Source of the DNA: Chloroflexota bacterium
GTDB taxonomy: Bacteria; Chloroflexota; Anaerolineae; Promineifilales; Promineifilaceae
DNA: 21,127 bases
Assembly (NCBI GenBank): GCA_020353135.1
Contig: CP070688.1
Span: forward strand, 254,551 to 275,677
Direction of reading: 5' to 3'
Part shown: piece by piece, positions 1 to 7,855 of the stretch
Numbering within the stretch: the first letter of the stretch is position 1
How the letters are laid out: each line of letters begins with the position of its first letter
Notes under the pieces: generated by a model
What the model was told of the DNA's origin: nothing
Databases searched by the model: none
What the model saw: only the letters and a program-made list of their open reading frames with translations
Translations under genes and position numbers: made by a program

Positions 1-2
1 CA

Positions 3-251
3 GCGAAAACCGTCCAGGTATTCGTCGGTGCCCGTCAAGCCAGCGGCCATAGCTACGCGGTCAACAGCTTCCTGAAACCGGGGCGCCAGTTCAAGTCGTA
101 CCCGGCTGCGCCTGCTGCCGGCTCGGACTTGAAGTGGAATGTCATGCCAGTACAAGATTTGGTATTCTGCCAAGGATTCTACCTGTTTCGAGCGCTAGCC
201 AGAAGAAGAAGGCTGAGCAGTAAGCAAGCCAGAGTTCGAAGAACGGTATAG
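3..251 (+). CDS. Unrecognised ORF tail, truncated by the left edge
   Basis: Frame 3 is open from the window edge to a TAG at 249-251 and would encode about 82 C-terminal residues. The first half looks protein-like (AKTVQVFVGARQASG, then SFLKPGRQFKSYP). The end turns basic (ALARRRRLSSKQARVRRTV), which may mean the true frame was lost. An alternative frame from about 142 (QYKIWYSAKDSTCFER) stops at 199, so a frameshift near 145 is possible. I do not recognise a family. It runs on the strand opposite to the adjacent GNAT gene and converges with it, so it is not part of that operon. It could be the end of a real gene, a decayed gene or a chance open frame. Confidence 0.25.
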   Translation, partial: AKTVQVFVGARQASGHSYAVNSFLKPGRQFKSYPAAPAAGSDLKWNVMPVQDLVFCQGFYLFRALARRRRLSSKQARVRRTV

Positions 252-357
252 ACCTTCCGGTTTGGTGGCCTGCTTTCAGGAGAATCGTTGCGGATCGGCT
301 TCGTCGTGAACCTAAAACCGCAACTGTTCTCCACTTAGATCGGTGATCGCCGTTAGG
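252..357. other. Convergent intergenic stretch, nothing recognised
   Basis: This stretch lies between the end of the left-edge ORF and the end of the GNAT gene. I looked for a bidirectional terminator and found only short self-complementary GATC pieces near 337-348, with no GC-rich stem and no T-run. Confidence 0.4.
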
Positions 358-864
358 TCACGTTGTGGACTCAACCAGCGACCGATACATGACGTAGGCA
401 TCAACGTAGCCCAAGCTTTGATGGTGAAAGGCGCCCGGCAACGTGCCCACGATGTCGAAGCCCATCTTGCGCCATATGTGTAGGGCTGCTTCGTTGGTGC
501 TCACCACCAGATTAAACTGCATGGCCAGAAAACCTAGCCGGCGGGCTTCGTCTAGCGAATGGGCGCACATGGCGGTACCCGCACCCTTGCCTTGCGCGGC
601 TGGGTGAACCATGTACGATGCATTGGCTACGTGTGAACCAAAGCCGGGGTGATTGGCCTTCAGAATATAGGTGCCGACGATAGTATCCTCTATTTCAGCC
701 ACGTAGGTATGCATATATTCCGCCAGCCAATACCGCTCCAGGTCAGAGCGAGGCGTATCTGGCGAATAGACATAAGTATCGCCGCCTTGGATAACGGCCT
801 CGAAGATCGACCAAATGGCCTCCGTATGTTCGTTTCGGGCCTCGCGCATTTTTACCTGGGGCAT
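358..864 (-). CDS. GNAT-family N-acetyltransferase
   Basis: The 168-residue protein has the acetyl-CoA-binding motif of the GNAT fold (VHPAAQGKGAGTAM, Q/RxxGxG/A pattern, around residues 87-100). The later half contains STNEAALHIWRKMGF, the usual beta-strand/helix that closes the fold, and a C-terminal YVDAYVMYRSL. Family members transfer an acetyl group from acetyl-CoA to an amine, and the substrate here cannot be read from sequence. It is the last gene of the minus-strand operon, starting 9 bases after the ETF alpha stop codon. The ATG at 864 sits directly behind AAGG with no spacer. The ATG at 849 (Met6) has AGG at a better distance and may be the real start. It may acetylate an amine intermediate or be a passenger. 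Family assignment is firm, role is not. Confidence 0.85.
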   Translation of the reverse strand: MPQVKMREARNEHTEAIWSIFEAVIQGGDTYVYSPDTPRSDLERYWLAEYMHTYVAEIEDTIVGTYILKANHPGFGSHVANASYMVHPAAQGKGAGTAMCAHSLDEARRLGFLAMQFNLVVSTNEAALHIWRKMGFDIVGTLPGAFHHQSLGYVDAYVMYRSLVESTT

Positions 865-873
865 CCTTATAGC

Positions 874-1854
874 TCAGGGATTATCCGTCTCGTCGCCAAT
901 CGCCTCAACCAAGGCCGGCAGGATCTCATTCAAATCGCCGATCACGGCGTAGTCGGCTTTGGCCATGATAGGCGCCTCGCGATCCGTATTAATGGCCAGG
1001 ATGTGTTTGGAACCCATGCAACCGACCATGTGTTGAATAGCCCCGCTGATGCCACAAGCTATGTAGAGGTCCGGGGCGATACGGGTGCCGGTCTGGCCAA
1101 TTTGATCTGCATGCGGCCGCCAGCCCAGGTTGGTCACCACCCGGGAGCCGCCGACGGCGCCGCCTAATAAGTCGGCCAATGTCTCCAGCGGCGCAAAACC
1201 TTCAGAGCTTCCTACGCCACGGCCACCGCCGACGACGACCCGAGCTTCGGCCAAGGAGATCTTGTCGCTTACCGCTTCCTCGCGCTCGACCAATCGAACT
1301 CGAAAAACCTTATCTCCCAAAGATGGCTTGAAAGTCTTCACATCAACGGCGCCACCTTCGGCAACCTTGCTGGCTTCGACGGTGTGGGCGGCGACGCTAA
1401 AAAGCTTTGGTTCGCCAGCTAGATTTGCCTCTTCCAGTAAGCTGCCTCCCCAACGCAGCCTGGTCACGGCATACGTGGTACCGCCAGTGTGGACGGCCGT
1501 GCAGTTGGCAGCCATGGGTAAGTCCATTATTGCCGCCACATGGGCCAGCACTTCATTACCCCGGTCTGTTCCTGGGGCCACAATGGCCGCCGGCGATAGA
1601 GCTTGCTGCAGTTCCACGATGGAGGTCGCCCAGGCCTCGGGGGCATATTCGTCCAGGCCAGCGTGTTGTACGAGATGGACTCTCGATACGCCATAAGCCG
1701 GCAAGTGATCGGCAAGCGGCCGGGCGACTTGGCCGATTAGCACTGCCTCCAATGGTTCGCCGAGCCCATCGGCCACGGGCCGGGCGAGGGTGAGCATTTC
1801 CAACGAGACTGTATTCAGATTTCCCTGATCATGATCGACGACTGCTAGTAACAT
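874..1854 (-). CDS. etfA: Electron transfer flavoprotein, alpha subunit
   Basis: This is the 326-residue FAD-binding subunit of a soluble ETF. The C-terminal FAD-binding region is well preserved: GGAVGGSR (the phosphate/ribose-contacting Arg segment), GQTGTRIAPDLYIACGISG, and AIQHM followed by AINTDREAPI, all in the order seen in canonical EtfA. The length is typical. It starts 2 bases after the etfB stop codon, with an AGGTT-like ribosome site inside the end of etfB, so the two are translationally linked. By family knowledge the AB dimer takes single electrons from FAD dehydrogenases. The dehydrogenase immediately upstream in the operon (2706-5222) is the obvious donor. The membrane ETF:quinone oxidoreductase that would accept the electrons is not in the window. 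Whether this ETF is canonical or bifurcating cannot be judged by eye. Confidence 0.93.
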   Translation of the reverse strand: MLLAVVDHDQGNLNTVSLEMLTLARPVADGLGEPLEAVLIGQVARPLADHLPAYGVSRVHLVQHAGLDEYAPEAWATSIVELQQALSPAAIVAPGTDRGNEVLAHVAAIMDLPMAANCTAVHTGGTTYAVTRLRWGGSLLEEANLAGEPKLFSVAAHTVEASKVAEGGAVDVKTFKPSLGDKVFRVRLVEREEAVSDKISLAEARVVVGGGRGVGSSEGFAPLETLADLLGGAVGGSRVVTNLGWRPHADQIGQTGTRIAPDLYIACGISGAIQHMVGCMGSKHILAINTDREAPIMAKADYAVIGDLNEILPALVEAIGDETDNP

Positions 1855-1856
1855 CG

Positions 1857-2621
1857 TTACATTAACCTCAGTTCTCTAAGGAGGCCAACGATATCTTTTG
1901 CTGCCTCCGGGCCCTCGCCAAGGATCTCCACCTTGCTAACCAGTTCGGCTGGTTTCTTCAGGCGAATCTTCTGCAGCCCATCGTTCCCAGGAAGTGGCTC
2001 CATGTGATCGATCGGCTTCTTCTTAGCCTTCAACCGGCCGGGCAAAGACGGGTAGCGCGGCAGGTTGATGCCTTCCTTGACCGTAACTACGGCCGGCAAT
2101 TGCAGCGAGAAGATTTCCCAGCCGCTAGAAGCTTCTCGACGAGCCAGTACCTGGCCGTTTTCAAACGAAAGCCCTTTCACGCCCGTAACGCAGGGCAGAT
2201 CCAGGGCGTGGGCCACGCGAACGCCTACCTGGTAGTTAGTGGAATCAGCAGCTTCATTGCCGAATAGCAGTAGGTCAAAATGATGGCCCTGATCGCGCCA
2301 TTCGCTTATAACGGTCGCGATGGCGCCTGCCGTGGCCTGTGGTCCCCACTCAGAGCCGTCAGTTTCCAAGAGGATGGCCCGGTCAATGCCCAAGGCCATG
2401 GCATCTCGCAACTGTTCCACCGCCTCTTCGGGTCCCAAAGTTAATACGACCGAAGAACCGCCATATCGCTCCACCAACTGGACGGCTTCTTCAACGGCGC
2501 ATTCTTCATGAGGGCTAACAGCGAAACCTAGATTACGGGTTTCAATTTCCTGCTGGTCTTCGGTGAGGAAGATGTTTGCGCCCGTTGCCGGGACGCGTTT
2601 GATACAAGTTATTACATTCAT
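1857..2621 (-). CDS. etfB: Electron transfer flavoprotein, beta subunit
   Basis: The 254-residue protein begins ITCIKRVPATGA, the typical EtfB N-terminus. It carries SPHEECAVEEAVQL (matching the NPFDEIALEEAV region), MALGIDRAILL, LLFGNEAADSTNYQVG (AMP/nucleotide-binding loop region) and LPAVVTVKEGINLPRYPSLPG followed by KAKKKPID, which is the hallmark recognition-loop end of the family. It precedes etfA in the usual beta-then-alpha order and lies 84 bases after the dehydrogenase gene. The ATG start has only a weak AGG upstream. It forms the ETF heterodimer with EtfA and by context serves the neighbouring dimethylglycine/sarcosine dehydrogenase. Confidence 0.93.
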   Translation of the reverse strand: MNVITCIKRVPATGANIFLTEDQQEIETRNLGFAVSPHEECAVEEAVQLVERYGGSSVVLTLGPEEAVEQLRDAMALGIDRAILLETDGSEWGPQATAGAIATVISEWRDQGHHFDLLLFGNEAADSTNYQVGVRVAHALDLPCVTGVKGLSFENGQVLARREASSGWEIFSLQLPAVVTVKEGINLPRYPSLPGRLKAKKKPIDHMEPLPGNDGLQKIRLKKPAELVSKVEILGEGPEAAKDIVGLLRELRLM

Positions 2622-2684
2622 GGTTGCTATGCCTGCAACAAGCGCAAATCCTTGTTGGCTTGATTGTCTTCCGTGCCTGGGCGA

Positions 2685-2698
2685 TGGGCGTTTGCCCA
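2685..2698. other. Small perfect hairpin between dehydrogenase and etfB
   Basis: TGGGC-GTTT-GCCCA forms a perfect 5-bp stem with a 4-base loop in the 84-base gap between the dehydrogenase stop and etfB. A competing CTGGGC at 2677-2682 can pair with the same GCCCAG arm. No T-run follows on either strand, so it is not a convincing terminator. It could be an RNA-processing or stabilising element that sets the ratio of ETF to dehydrogenase, or chance. Confidence 0.25.
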
Positions 2699-2705
2699 GC
2701 CTCCA

Positions 2706-5222
2706 TTAGCACTTCATTCTTTCATCGGCCGGATCAAACAGTGGTCTGCTGCCCACAACAGCCACGGTCACCGGGTATGATTCGGCCATATATTCGACCG
2801 ACAGCTCGGTACCTTCCCGCGCATAATCAGGAGGCAGATAGGCCATAAGAATATGTTTGCCTACGGACGGTCCGGTGCCAGCGCTGGTCACATATGAACG
2901 CCGTCCTTTTCGGTCCACAATGGGATCGCCATCTGGCGTTACGATAGGTTCACGCCCTTGCATATAGCGCTTCTGGCCGGAAGTGGACGTGTGATCATCA
3001 ACTGTCAACGTGCATAGAACGGCCGCCGGCTCTTCGCCGCGGGCCTGGAGATAGGCCTCGCGCCCGATGAAGTCACCTCGTTTGACTTTCGGCCGGTCAA
3101 GACCAGCCTCCACCGGATTGTATTCACCGTCGAGTTCAGCGCTCATGAGGCGGTAACCTTTCTCAATTCGCGCGGAAGTGCCGTATACACCGATGCCGGC
3201 CGGCACAATGTCATATTGCCTTCCGGCTGCCCACAATGTATCCCATAGCTTTAGGCCATGCTCCATTGCCGTGTAGATCTCCCAGCCCAATTCGCCAACG
3301 TAGGAGATTCTCAGGGCCCAGCACGGGATGCCATTGATAACTATGTCTTTCGCCGTGGCAAAAGGAAAGCCGCCATCGGACACGTCGTCTTCAGTAACAG
3401 AAGCCAGCACGTCCCGGGCATTTGGTCCCCAAAGACCCACGGTGCACAAAGCAGATGTCATGTCGACGAAGTGAACCGAGCCATCATCTGGCAGATTATC
3501 CAGGAACCACTTCTTGTCCCGGCCGCCGTCACCGCCGCCGGTGACGATTCGAAAATCATCTGCGCTACGCCGCATGATCGTCAGATCAGCCTTAAAACCG
3601 CCATGCGCGTTTAGGAGTGGCGTGTACACGGCCCGGCCGACGGCAACGTCCATCTGGTTTACGGTCATTTTCTGGATGTAATCCAGCGCACCCGGGCCTG
3701 TGATGTCAAAAATGGCAAAAGCGGTCAGATCCACCATGGCCCCTCGGTCGCGCATTGCCAGGTGTTCCGCGGAAATGATGGGTGACCACCAGCGAGCGTC
3801 CCATTCGTGCGGACGTTCTAGAATCTGGTCGCTGAATTCGTCCAGCAGCGGCTTGTTTGACTCATACCATTGCGGCCGTTCCCAGCCCACGGTTTCAAAA
3901 AATACTGCTCCCAGCGCTTGCTCGCGCTCGAAGAAAGGGCTGACCCGGACTCGGCGATTAGACTCCCACTGCTCTCGCGGGTGGACGATGCCATAAGTCT
4001 TATTGAAGCCTTCGGAAGTCCGAGCCGTGATGTGTTTCTTGGATCGCCCATAGTCATAAAAGCGAGCCACGTCTGAAGCGTGTATGTCGATCTCTGACGA
4101 GCCTTCAGTCATCCATTCGGCGATGGCCCGGCCGAATCCCGGGCCCTCTTTGATCCAAATGGCCGCCGCCGACCAGAGGTTCTTGACCTCTACTGTTTCA
4201 CCGATCACAGGCATGCCATCAGATGTTAATGACAGCAAGCCGTTAATAGCATAACGGACGCCTGCTCGTTCGTCGCCTAGCAATTCAGGCATAAGCTCTA
4301 ATGCTTGCTCCAGCTGAGGCTCAAAATCCTCCTGTGTAAAAGGAAGCTCTGTTGGCGAGAGGCGGGATTCCTCGATCGACGGGATATCGTCGGGCGCCAT
4401 CAGGATCGGCCGGTGGGCATAGGATCCAACTTCCATGTCGTTTCCGTTTTGCCGCTCGTACATGAATGTGTCCATATCGCGAACGATAGGGTATTCAATT
4501 TCGCTGGAAGTTTGTTCGAAAAGGGAAACAGGACCGACGCTGATCATCTGGTGAACGGCCGGGGTCAACGGAATAGTCGCTCCGGCCATGGCGGCAATGC
4601 GCGGGCTCCACACGCCACAGGCAATAACCACGAATTCAGCGTGGATATCGCCTCGGCTGGTTTTTAATCCGCGCACACGCCCATCTTTGACCTTCACGTC
4701 CAGCACCTCGGTGTTCGGAAAAACACTCAATGCGCCCAATTCCTGGGCACGCTCGCGCATGATCGTCCCGGCCCTCAACGAATCCACAACGGCGACTGAC
4801 GGTATGTAGAATCCGCCTAGAATCACGTCTGTATCGACAAAGGGTACCAATTCCTTCACCCGGCTGGTGTCAATCAGGTGCGCCTCAACACCCCAGGCTT
4901 TGGCTGAAGCCAAGCGGCGCCTTAACTCTTCCATCCGCGCCTCGGTGCGGGCCAGCTCAAGGCCGCCACATTCGGTATAGACGCCCATCTCTTTAAATTG
5001 GGCCATGCTATCCAGCGTCAGAAGCGTCATCTCCTTCGAATGGTCGAGCGGGAAAATGAAGTTCGAAGCGTGACCGGTAGAGCCGCCTGGATTTGGCAGC
5101 GGTCCTTTGTCAATCAGGACGATGTCACGCCAGCCGAGTTTGGCCAGATGGTAGATGACAGAATTGCCGACGATTCCGGCGCCGATAACGATTACTTTGG
5201 TTTGATCAGGTAAATCACTCAC
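2706..5222 (-). CDS. Dimethylglycine/sarcosine dehydrogenase-type FAD oxidoreductase with GcvT domain
   Basis: The 838-residue protein has two parts. Residues 8-400 are a DAO-type FAD domain with VIVIGAGIVGNSV (GxGxxG) and GSTGHAS. His51 in that motif aligns with the His that covalently holds FAD in mitochondrial dimethylglycine and sarcosine dehydrogenases. Residues from about 430 on match the GcvT/aminomethyltransferase fold that passes formaldehyde-level carbon to tetrahydrofolate (ISYVGELGWEIY, AGIGVYGTSARIEKGYRL). The family oxidatively demethylates dimethylglycine or sarcosine and passes electrons to ETF, and etfBA lie directly downstream. The start is GTG, chosen because GGAGG sits 8 bases upstream. 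It follows MttB1 by 63 bases. The exact substrate is inferred; related proteins act on other N-methyl amino acids. Confidence 0.9.
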   Translation of the reverse strand: MSDLPDQTKVIVIGAGIVGNSVIYHLAKLGWRDIVLIDKGPLPNPGGSTGHASNFIFPLDHSKEMTLLTLDSMAQFKEMGVYTECGGLELARTEARMEELRRRLASAKAWGVEAHLIDTSRVKELVPFVDTDVILGGFYIPSVAVVDSLRAGTIMRERAQELGALSVFPNTEVLDVKVKDGRVRGLKTSRGDIHAEFVVIACGVWSPRIAAMAGATIPLTPAVHQMISVGPVSLFEQTSSEIEYPIVRDMDTFMYERQNGNDMEVGSYAHRPILMAPDDIPSIEESRLSPTELPFTQEDFEPQLEQALELMPELLGDERAGVRYAINGLLSLTSDGMPVIGETVEVKNLWSAAAIWIKEGPGFGRAIAEWMTEGSSEIDIHASDVARFYDYGRSKKHITARTSEGFNKTYGIVHPREQWESNRRVRVSPFFEREQALGAVFFETVGWERPQWYESNKPLLDEFSDQILERPHEWDARWWSPIISAEHLAMRDRGAMVDLTAFAIFDITGPGALDYIQKMTVNQMDVAVGRAVYTPLLNAHGGFKADLTIMRRSADDFRIVTGGGDGGRDKKWFLDNLPDDGSVHFVDMTSALCTVGLWGPNARDVLASVTEDDVSDGGFPFATAKDIVINGIPCWALRISYVGELGWEIYTAMEHGLKLWDTLWAAGRQYDIVPAGIGVYGTSARIEKGYRLMSAELDGEYNPVEAGLDRPKVKRGDFIGREAYLQARGEEPAAVLCTLTVDDHTSTSGQKRYMQGREPIVTPDGDPIVDRKGRRSYVTSAGTGPSVGKHILMAYLPPDYAREGTELSVEYMAESYPVTVAVVGSRPLFDPADERMKC

Positions 5223-5285
5223 TTCTTTTGCCTCCCATAGCTCATTATCTTACTCTCCGAATGAAATATCACTGGTACCGCAACT

Positions 5286-6815
5286 TCAGGTTTGAATTTC
5301 GTCTTTCCGACGAGCGATGAACTTAAGTAGTTCCTCTTCTACGGCCGGATCTAGCGACGGCTCTTCATATTCCCGTAGAAGTTGTTTGTATTTCTCGTTC
5401 GCCCGTTTGGTACCGTCTTTCGCGCCGTCAACTACCCACTGTTCGGCCGAGTTGTAATCAAATATCTCGGCCCGGTAGAATGCCGTCCGGAAGTGACTCA
5501 TGGTGTATTCGGTACCCAAATGATGCCCGCCCGGCTCAACAGATCGAATCGAGTCCAGGGCAAAAGCCTCTTCTGAGAGGTCTACCCCTTGCAGATATTT
5601 GTGGAACATGCCCAACAGTTCGCAGTCGAGGACAAACTTCTCATAACCGGCCGCCAACCCATTCTCTAACCAGCCGGCGGCATGCAAAACGAAATTGACC
5701 CGCGCCATAATGGCCGGCAACATGGCCATAATCGATTCATAGCCGGCCTGGATATCGGCGATCTTAGCGCTGGCAAACATACCGCCGCTGCGAAATGGTA
5801 AACCATAGCGGCGAGCCAGTTGGGCGCTGAGATAAAGCGAAAGTTGGCTTTCAGGTGCGCCGAAAACTGGCGCCCCACTTTGCAGATCGATGGTCGTCTG
5901 GAACGAGCCATATACAACCGGGGCGCCGGGGCGGACCATTTGCGCGAATACGATGCCAGCCAGAGCCTCCGCATTCAGCTGGGCTACTGTGCCGGCCACG
6001 GAGACCGGCGCCATGGCCCCTGACAGCACAAAGGGCGTGATAATGGTGGCCTGATTGGCTCGGGCATAGACTTTCAATGCCCCAAGCATTCGATCGTCAA
6101 CGCGCCTGGGGCTGCTAATATTGATCAATGACATCAAGGCCGGCTGCTCACGAATCTGTTCGGCGCCAAAGAGGATCTCGGCCATGGCCACGCTGTCGGC
6201 CGCGTTTTCGGCCGAGGTTACCGATCCCATGAAAGGTTTGTCTCCATACTTGATAAGGCTGAAGAGCATGTCGAGGTGACGAGTAGACACCGGCTCGTCT
6301 GTTGGCTCGACAATAGTGCCGCCTGAATGGTGGATGACGGGACTGGTGTGGGCCAGCCTGACGAAATTTCGAAAATCTGCCAGCGTAGACTCTCTCCGCC
6401 CCCGATCGAGGTCGACCACATATGGTGGGCCATAAACGGGAGCAAAACACAGATGCCGACCGCCGATAATAATGTTCCTATCCGGGTTACGGGCAAGCTG
6501 GGTGAACTCACTGGGCGCCTTGGCGATGTAGTCTTCGACCAGGTCGGGATCGAAACGGACGACGGAGGCCTCGTCTACCTCGGCTCCATTTTTTCTGAGG
6601 ATGGCCAACGCTTCTTCATCGTAGAAAGCAATCCCGATTTCGGAAAGAATGCGCAGTGAAGTCTGGTGAACGACATCAAGTGATTCCTGATCTATCAGAT
6701 CATAGACCGGCAAGTCGTGCAAGGGCTGGACTACGTCGGCAACAGAAGAAGCTTCTGCATCTGGGCTTCGCCCCCGTCGCCTGCGCGACCGTCTTCGCCG
6801 ACCTTCTTTCCTCAT
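5286..6815 (-). CDS. MttB-family (COG5598) amine methyltransferase 1
   Basis: This is a member of the trimethylamine methyltransferase MttB superfamily, about 509 residues, the normal size. It has a family-typical Arg-rich N-terminal tail (GRRRRSRRRRG), then SLRILSEIGIAFYDEEAL, NGAEVDEASVVRFDPDLVEDY, FQTTIDLQSGAPVFGAPE and SAKIADIQAGYES, with LENGLAAGYEKFVLDCELLG near the C-terminal third. The family moves a methyl group from a quaternary or tertiary amine to a corrinoid protein. There is no in-frame TAG, so it belongs to the non-pyrrolysine branch that includes glycine betaine methyltransferase MtgB. Frame also allows GTG at 6818, but AGAGGT sits 6 bases before ATG 6815. It lies 24 bases after the GntR gene and upstream of the FAD/GcvT dehydrogenase, which suggests it supplies that enzyme's substrate. 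No corrinoid protein gene is present. Confidence 0.88.
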   Translation of the reverse strand: MRKEGRRRRSRRRRGRSPDAEASSVADVVQPLHDLPVYDLIDQESLDVVHQTSLRILSEIGIAFYDEEALAILRKNGAEVDEASVVRFDPDLVEDYIAKAPSEFTQLARNPDRNIIIGGRHLCFAPVYGPPYVVDLDRGRRESTLADFRNFVRLAHTSPVIHHSGGTIVEPTDEPVSTRHLDMLFSLIKYGDKPFMGSVTSAENAADSVAMAEILFGAEQIREQPALMSLINISSPRRVDDRMLGALKVYARANQATIITPFVLSGAMAPVSVAGTVAQLNAEALAGIVFAQMVRPGAPVVYGSFQTTIDLQSGAPVFGAPESQLSLYLSAQLARRYGLPFRSGGMFASAKIADIQAGYESIMAMLPAIMARVNFVLHAAGWLENGLAAGYEKFVLDCELLGMFHKYLQGVDLSEEAFALDSIRSVEPGGHHLGTEYTMSHFRTAFYRAEIFDYNSAEQWVVDGAKDGTKRANEKYKQLLREYEEPSLDPAVEEELLKFIARRKDEIQT

Positions 6816-6839
6816 CACACCACCTCTAGCTAACCATCG

Positions 6840-7520
6840 TCAAGTAATGACTATATCGGGATCAAGTGCGCCAGTCGGAGCGGCCGAGCTAAACATCACC
6901 GATTGGATTTTTTCCTGATACGTTCCGATGTGCCGCTCCATCAGCCGGGCAGCTTGATGGCCATCTTTAACTTGCAGCGCCTCCAGGATGAGTTGGTGCT
7001 CTCTTATGGCCTCTCGCATATCGCCAATACTGGATAAGAAGTAATACCAAAGTCGCAGGCTCAGGGCGTAGTGAGTCACCAGGGTATCTCGCAGGAACTC
7101 ATTGTCGGCCGCGTCATAGATGATCTCGTGACACGTCTTGTCAATTGTTATCAGTGCCTGATTATTACTTGCCGCATCATCTAATTCGCTCAATGCGCTT
7201 TTCATGCGATCCCAATGTCTGTCCGCGCCACGCTCGGCCGCCAACCGAGCAGCCAAACTCTCTAGCGGCAAGCGCATCTCAAATAGCTGCTGCAAGTCCC
7301 GAATTCCAATCTCGGCCACAAACATACCGCGACGCGGCGCGATAACAACCAGTCTTTCCAGCGACAGCCGTTTCAAAGCTTCCCGGATCGGCGTGCGACC
7401 AAACCCTAGTTCTTCCTTCAAGCCCGCTTCGTTGATGACCGAACCAGGAGGGAGCTTTAAGGAGACTATCTCCTGTTTAATGCACTCGTATGCTTGCTCG
7501 CTTAATGAAACCTGCTGCAA
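6840..7520 (-). CDS. GntR-family transcriptional regulator, FCD (FadR) type
   Basis: The 226-residue protein has an N-terminal winged helix-turn-helix (YECIKQEIVSLKLPPGSVIN, then LGFGRTPIREALKRL) and an all-helical FCD effector domain from about residue 75. Asp127, His131 (DKTCH), His175 (REHQ) and His197 (ERHI) fit the FCD metal-binding set, which often senses a carboxylate ligand. The start codon is TTG; no other start is available in frame before an upstream stop. It is the first gene of the minus-strand operon, next to a divergent intergenic region with two inverted repeats (7592-7613 and 7633-7649). It is therefore the likely local regulator of both operons. The effector may be the amine substrate or a product, which is inference. 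Confidence 0.92.
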   Translation of the reverse strand: MQQVSLSEQAYECIKQEIVSLKLPPGSVINEAGLKEELGFGRTPIREALKRLSLERLVVIAPRRGMFVAEIGIRDLQQLFEMRLPLESLAARLAAERGADRHWDRMKSALSELDDAASNNQALITIDKTCHEIIYDAADNEFLRDTLVTHYALSLRLWYYFLSSIGDMREAIREHQLILEALQVKDGHQAARLMERHIGTYQEKIQSVMFSSAAPTGALDPDIVIT

Positions 7521-7591
7521 TTTCTGTTTGCCCGCACCTATCTGTAAGCCCGGATGAGATACTCAGTTTTTTCAATCTGACCCGAGGCAAA

Positions 7592-7613
7592 TGGCAAGCC
7601 TAGCGTCTTGCCA
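7592..7613. promoter_or_regulatory. Perfect inverted repeat in the regulator leader
   Basis: TGGCAAG and CTTGCCA form perfect 7-bp arms around an 8-base spacer. The site lies 72 bases upstream of the GntR start codon, probably inside its 5' leader. It may be an RNA hairpin in the leader or a second operator. No T-run follows on either strand, so a terminator is unlikely. Confidence 0.4.
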
Positions 7614-7632
7614 CTTCAACGAAAACAACCTA

Positions 7633-7649
7633 ATATATCACGGATATAT
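7633..7649. promoter_or_regulatory. Candidate GntR operator: perfect palindrome
   Basis: ATATATC-ACG-GATATAT is a perfect 7-bp inverted repeat with a 3-base centre. It lies in the divergent region between the regulator gene and the plus-strand operon. Size and AT-rich symmetric arms suit a dimeric winged-helix regulator. It would fall just downstream of the proposed minus-strand start and about 60 bases upstream of the plus-strand -35 box. Binding is inferred from position and symmetry only. Confidence 0.5.
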
Positions 7650-7661
7650 CTGAGCAAGCGT

Positions 7662-7689
7662 ATTATGACACATGGAGCCCAGCGTGCAA
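7662..7689 (-). promoter_or_regulatory. Possible promoter for the minus-strand operon
   Basis: On the minus strand TTGCAC (7689-7684) and CATAAT (7667-7662) are 16 bases apart. The -10 matches 5 of 6 consensus positions, the -35 only 3 of 6. Transcription would start near 7655, placing the 7633-7649 palindrome over the early transcribed region, a good place for repression. The weak -35 keeps this tentative. Confidence 0.28.
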
Positions 7690-7707
7690 GGCAAACTCAA
7701 CAAACAC

Positions 7708-7737
7708 TTGACTTTTGCCCCGCATGGCCCGTAGAAT
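7708..7737 (+). promoter_or_regulatory. Sigma70-type promoter for the plus-strand operon
   Basis: TTGACT (7708-7713) and TAGAAT (7732-7737) each match 5 of 6 consensus bases, with an 18-base spacer. The predicted start is near 7744. This argues that upstream start codons at 7715 or 7724 are not used and leaves a leader of about 112 bases before the GTG at 7856. Confidence 0.55.
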
Positions 7738-7743
7738 CTCATT

Positions 7744-7855
7744 GTACTTGAAGCATAGCATTGATTCGGCAGGACACCTGACAAATGCCGGTACAGAACA
7801 GGCAAAGATTTGTGACTATTCAGACTCGCCGGCAACTCCTGCAGAGGTTGTACAG
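7744..7855 (+). promoter_or_regulatory. 5' leader of the plus-strand operon with a small hairpin
   Basis: In the predicted leader, CGGCA (7767-7771) can pair with TGCCG (7786-7790), and a competing perfect CAGG-ACA-CCTG stem lies at 7770-7780. I compared it by eye with glycine, cobalamin, SAM and tetrahydrofolate riboswitch cores and saw no match. A ribosome site, AGAGG, lies 8 bases before the GTG start. Regulation through this leader is possible but unproven. Confidence 0.25.

Noticed and set aside
2677..2699. Rho-independent terminator between the dehydrogenase and etfB
   Set aside because: The stem is short and no T-run follows on either strand.
7744..7855. Known riboswitch (cobalamin, glycine, SAM, tetrahydrofolate) in the leader
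   Set aside because: No conserved core was recognisable by eye, and the leader is short for a cobalamin element. A covariance-model search would be decisive.
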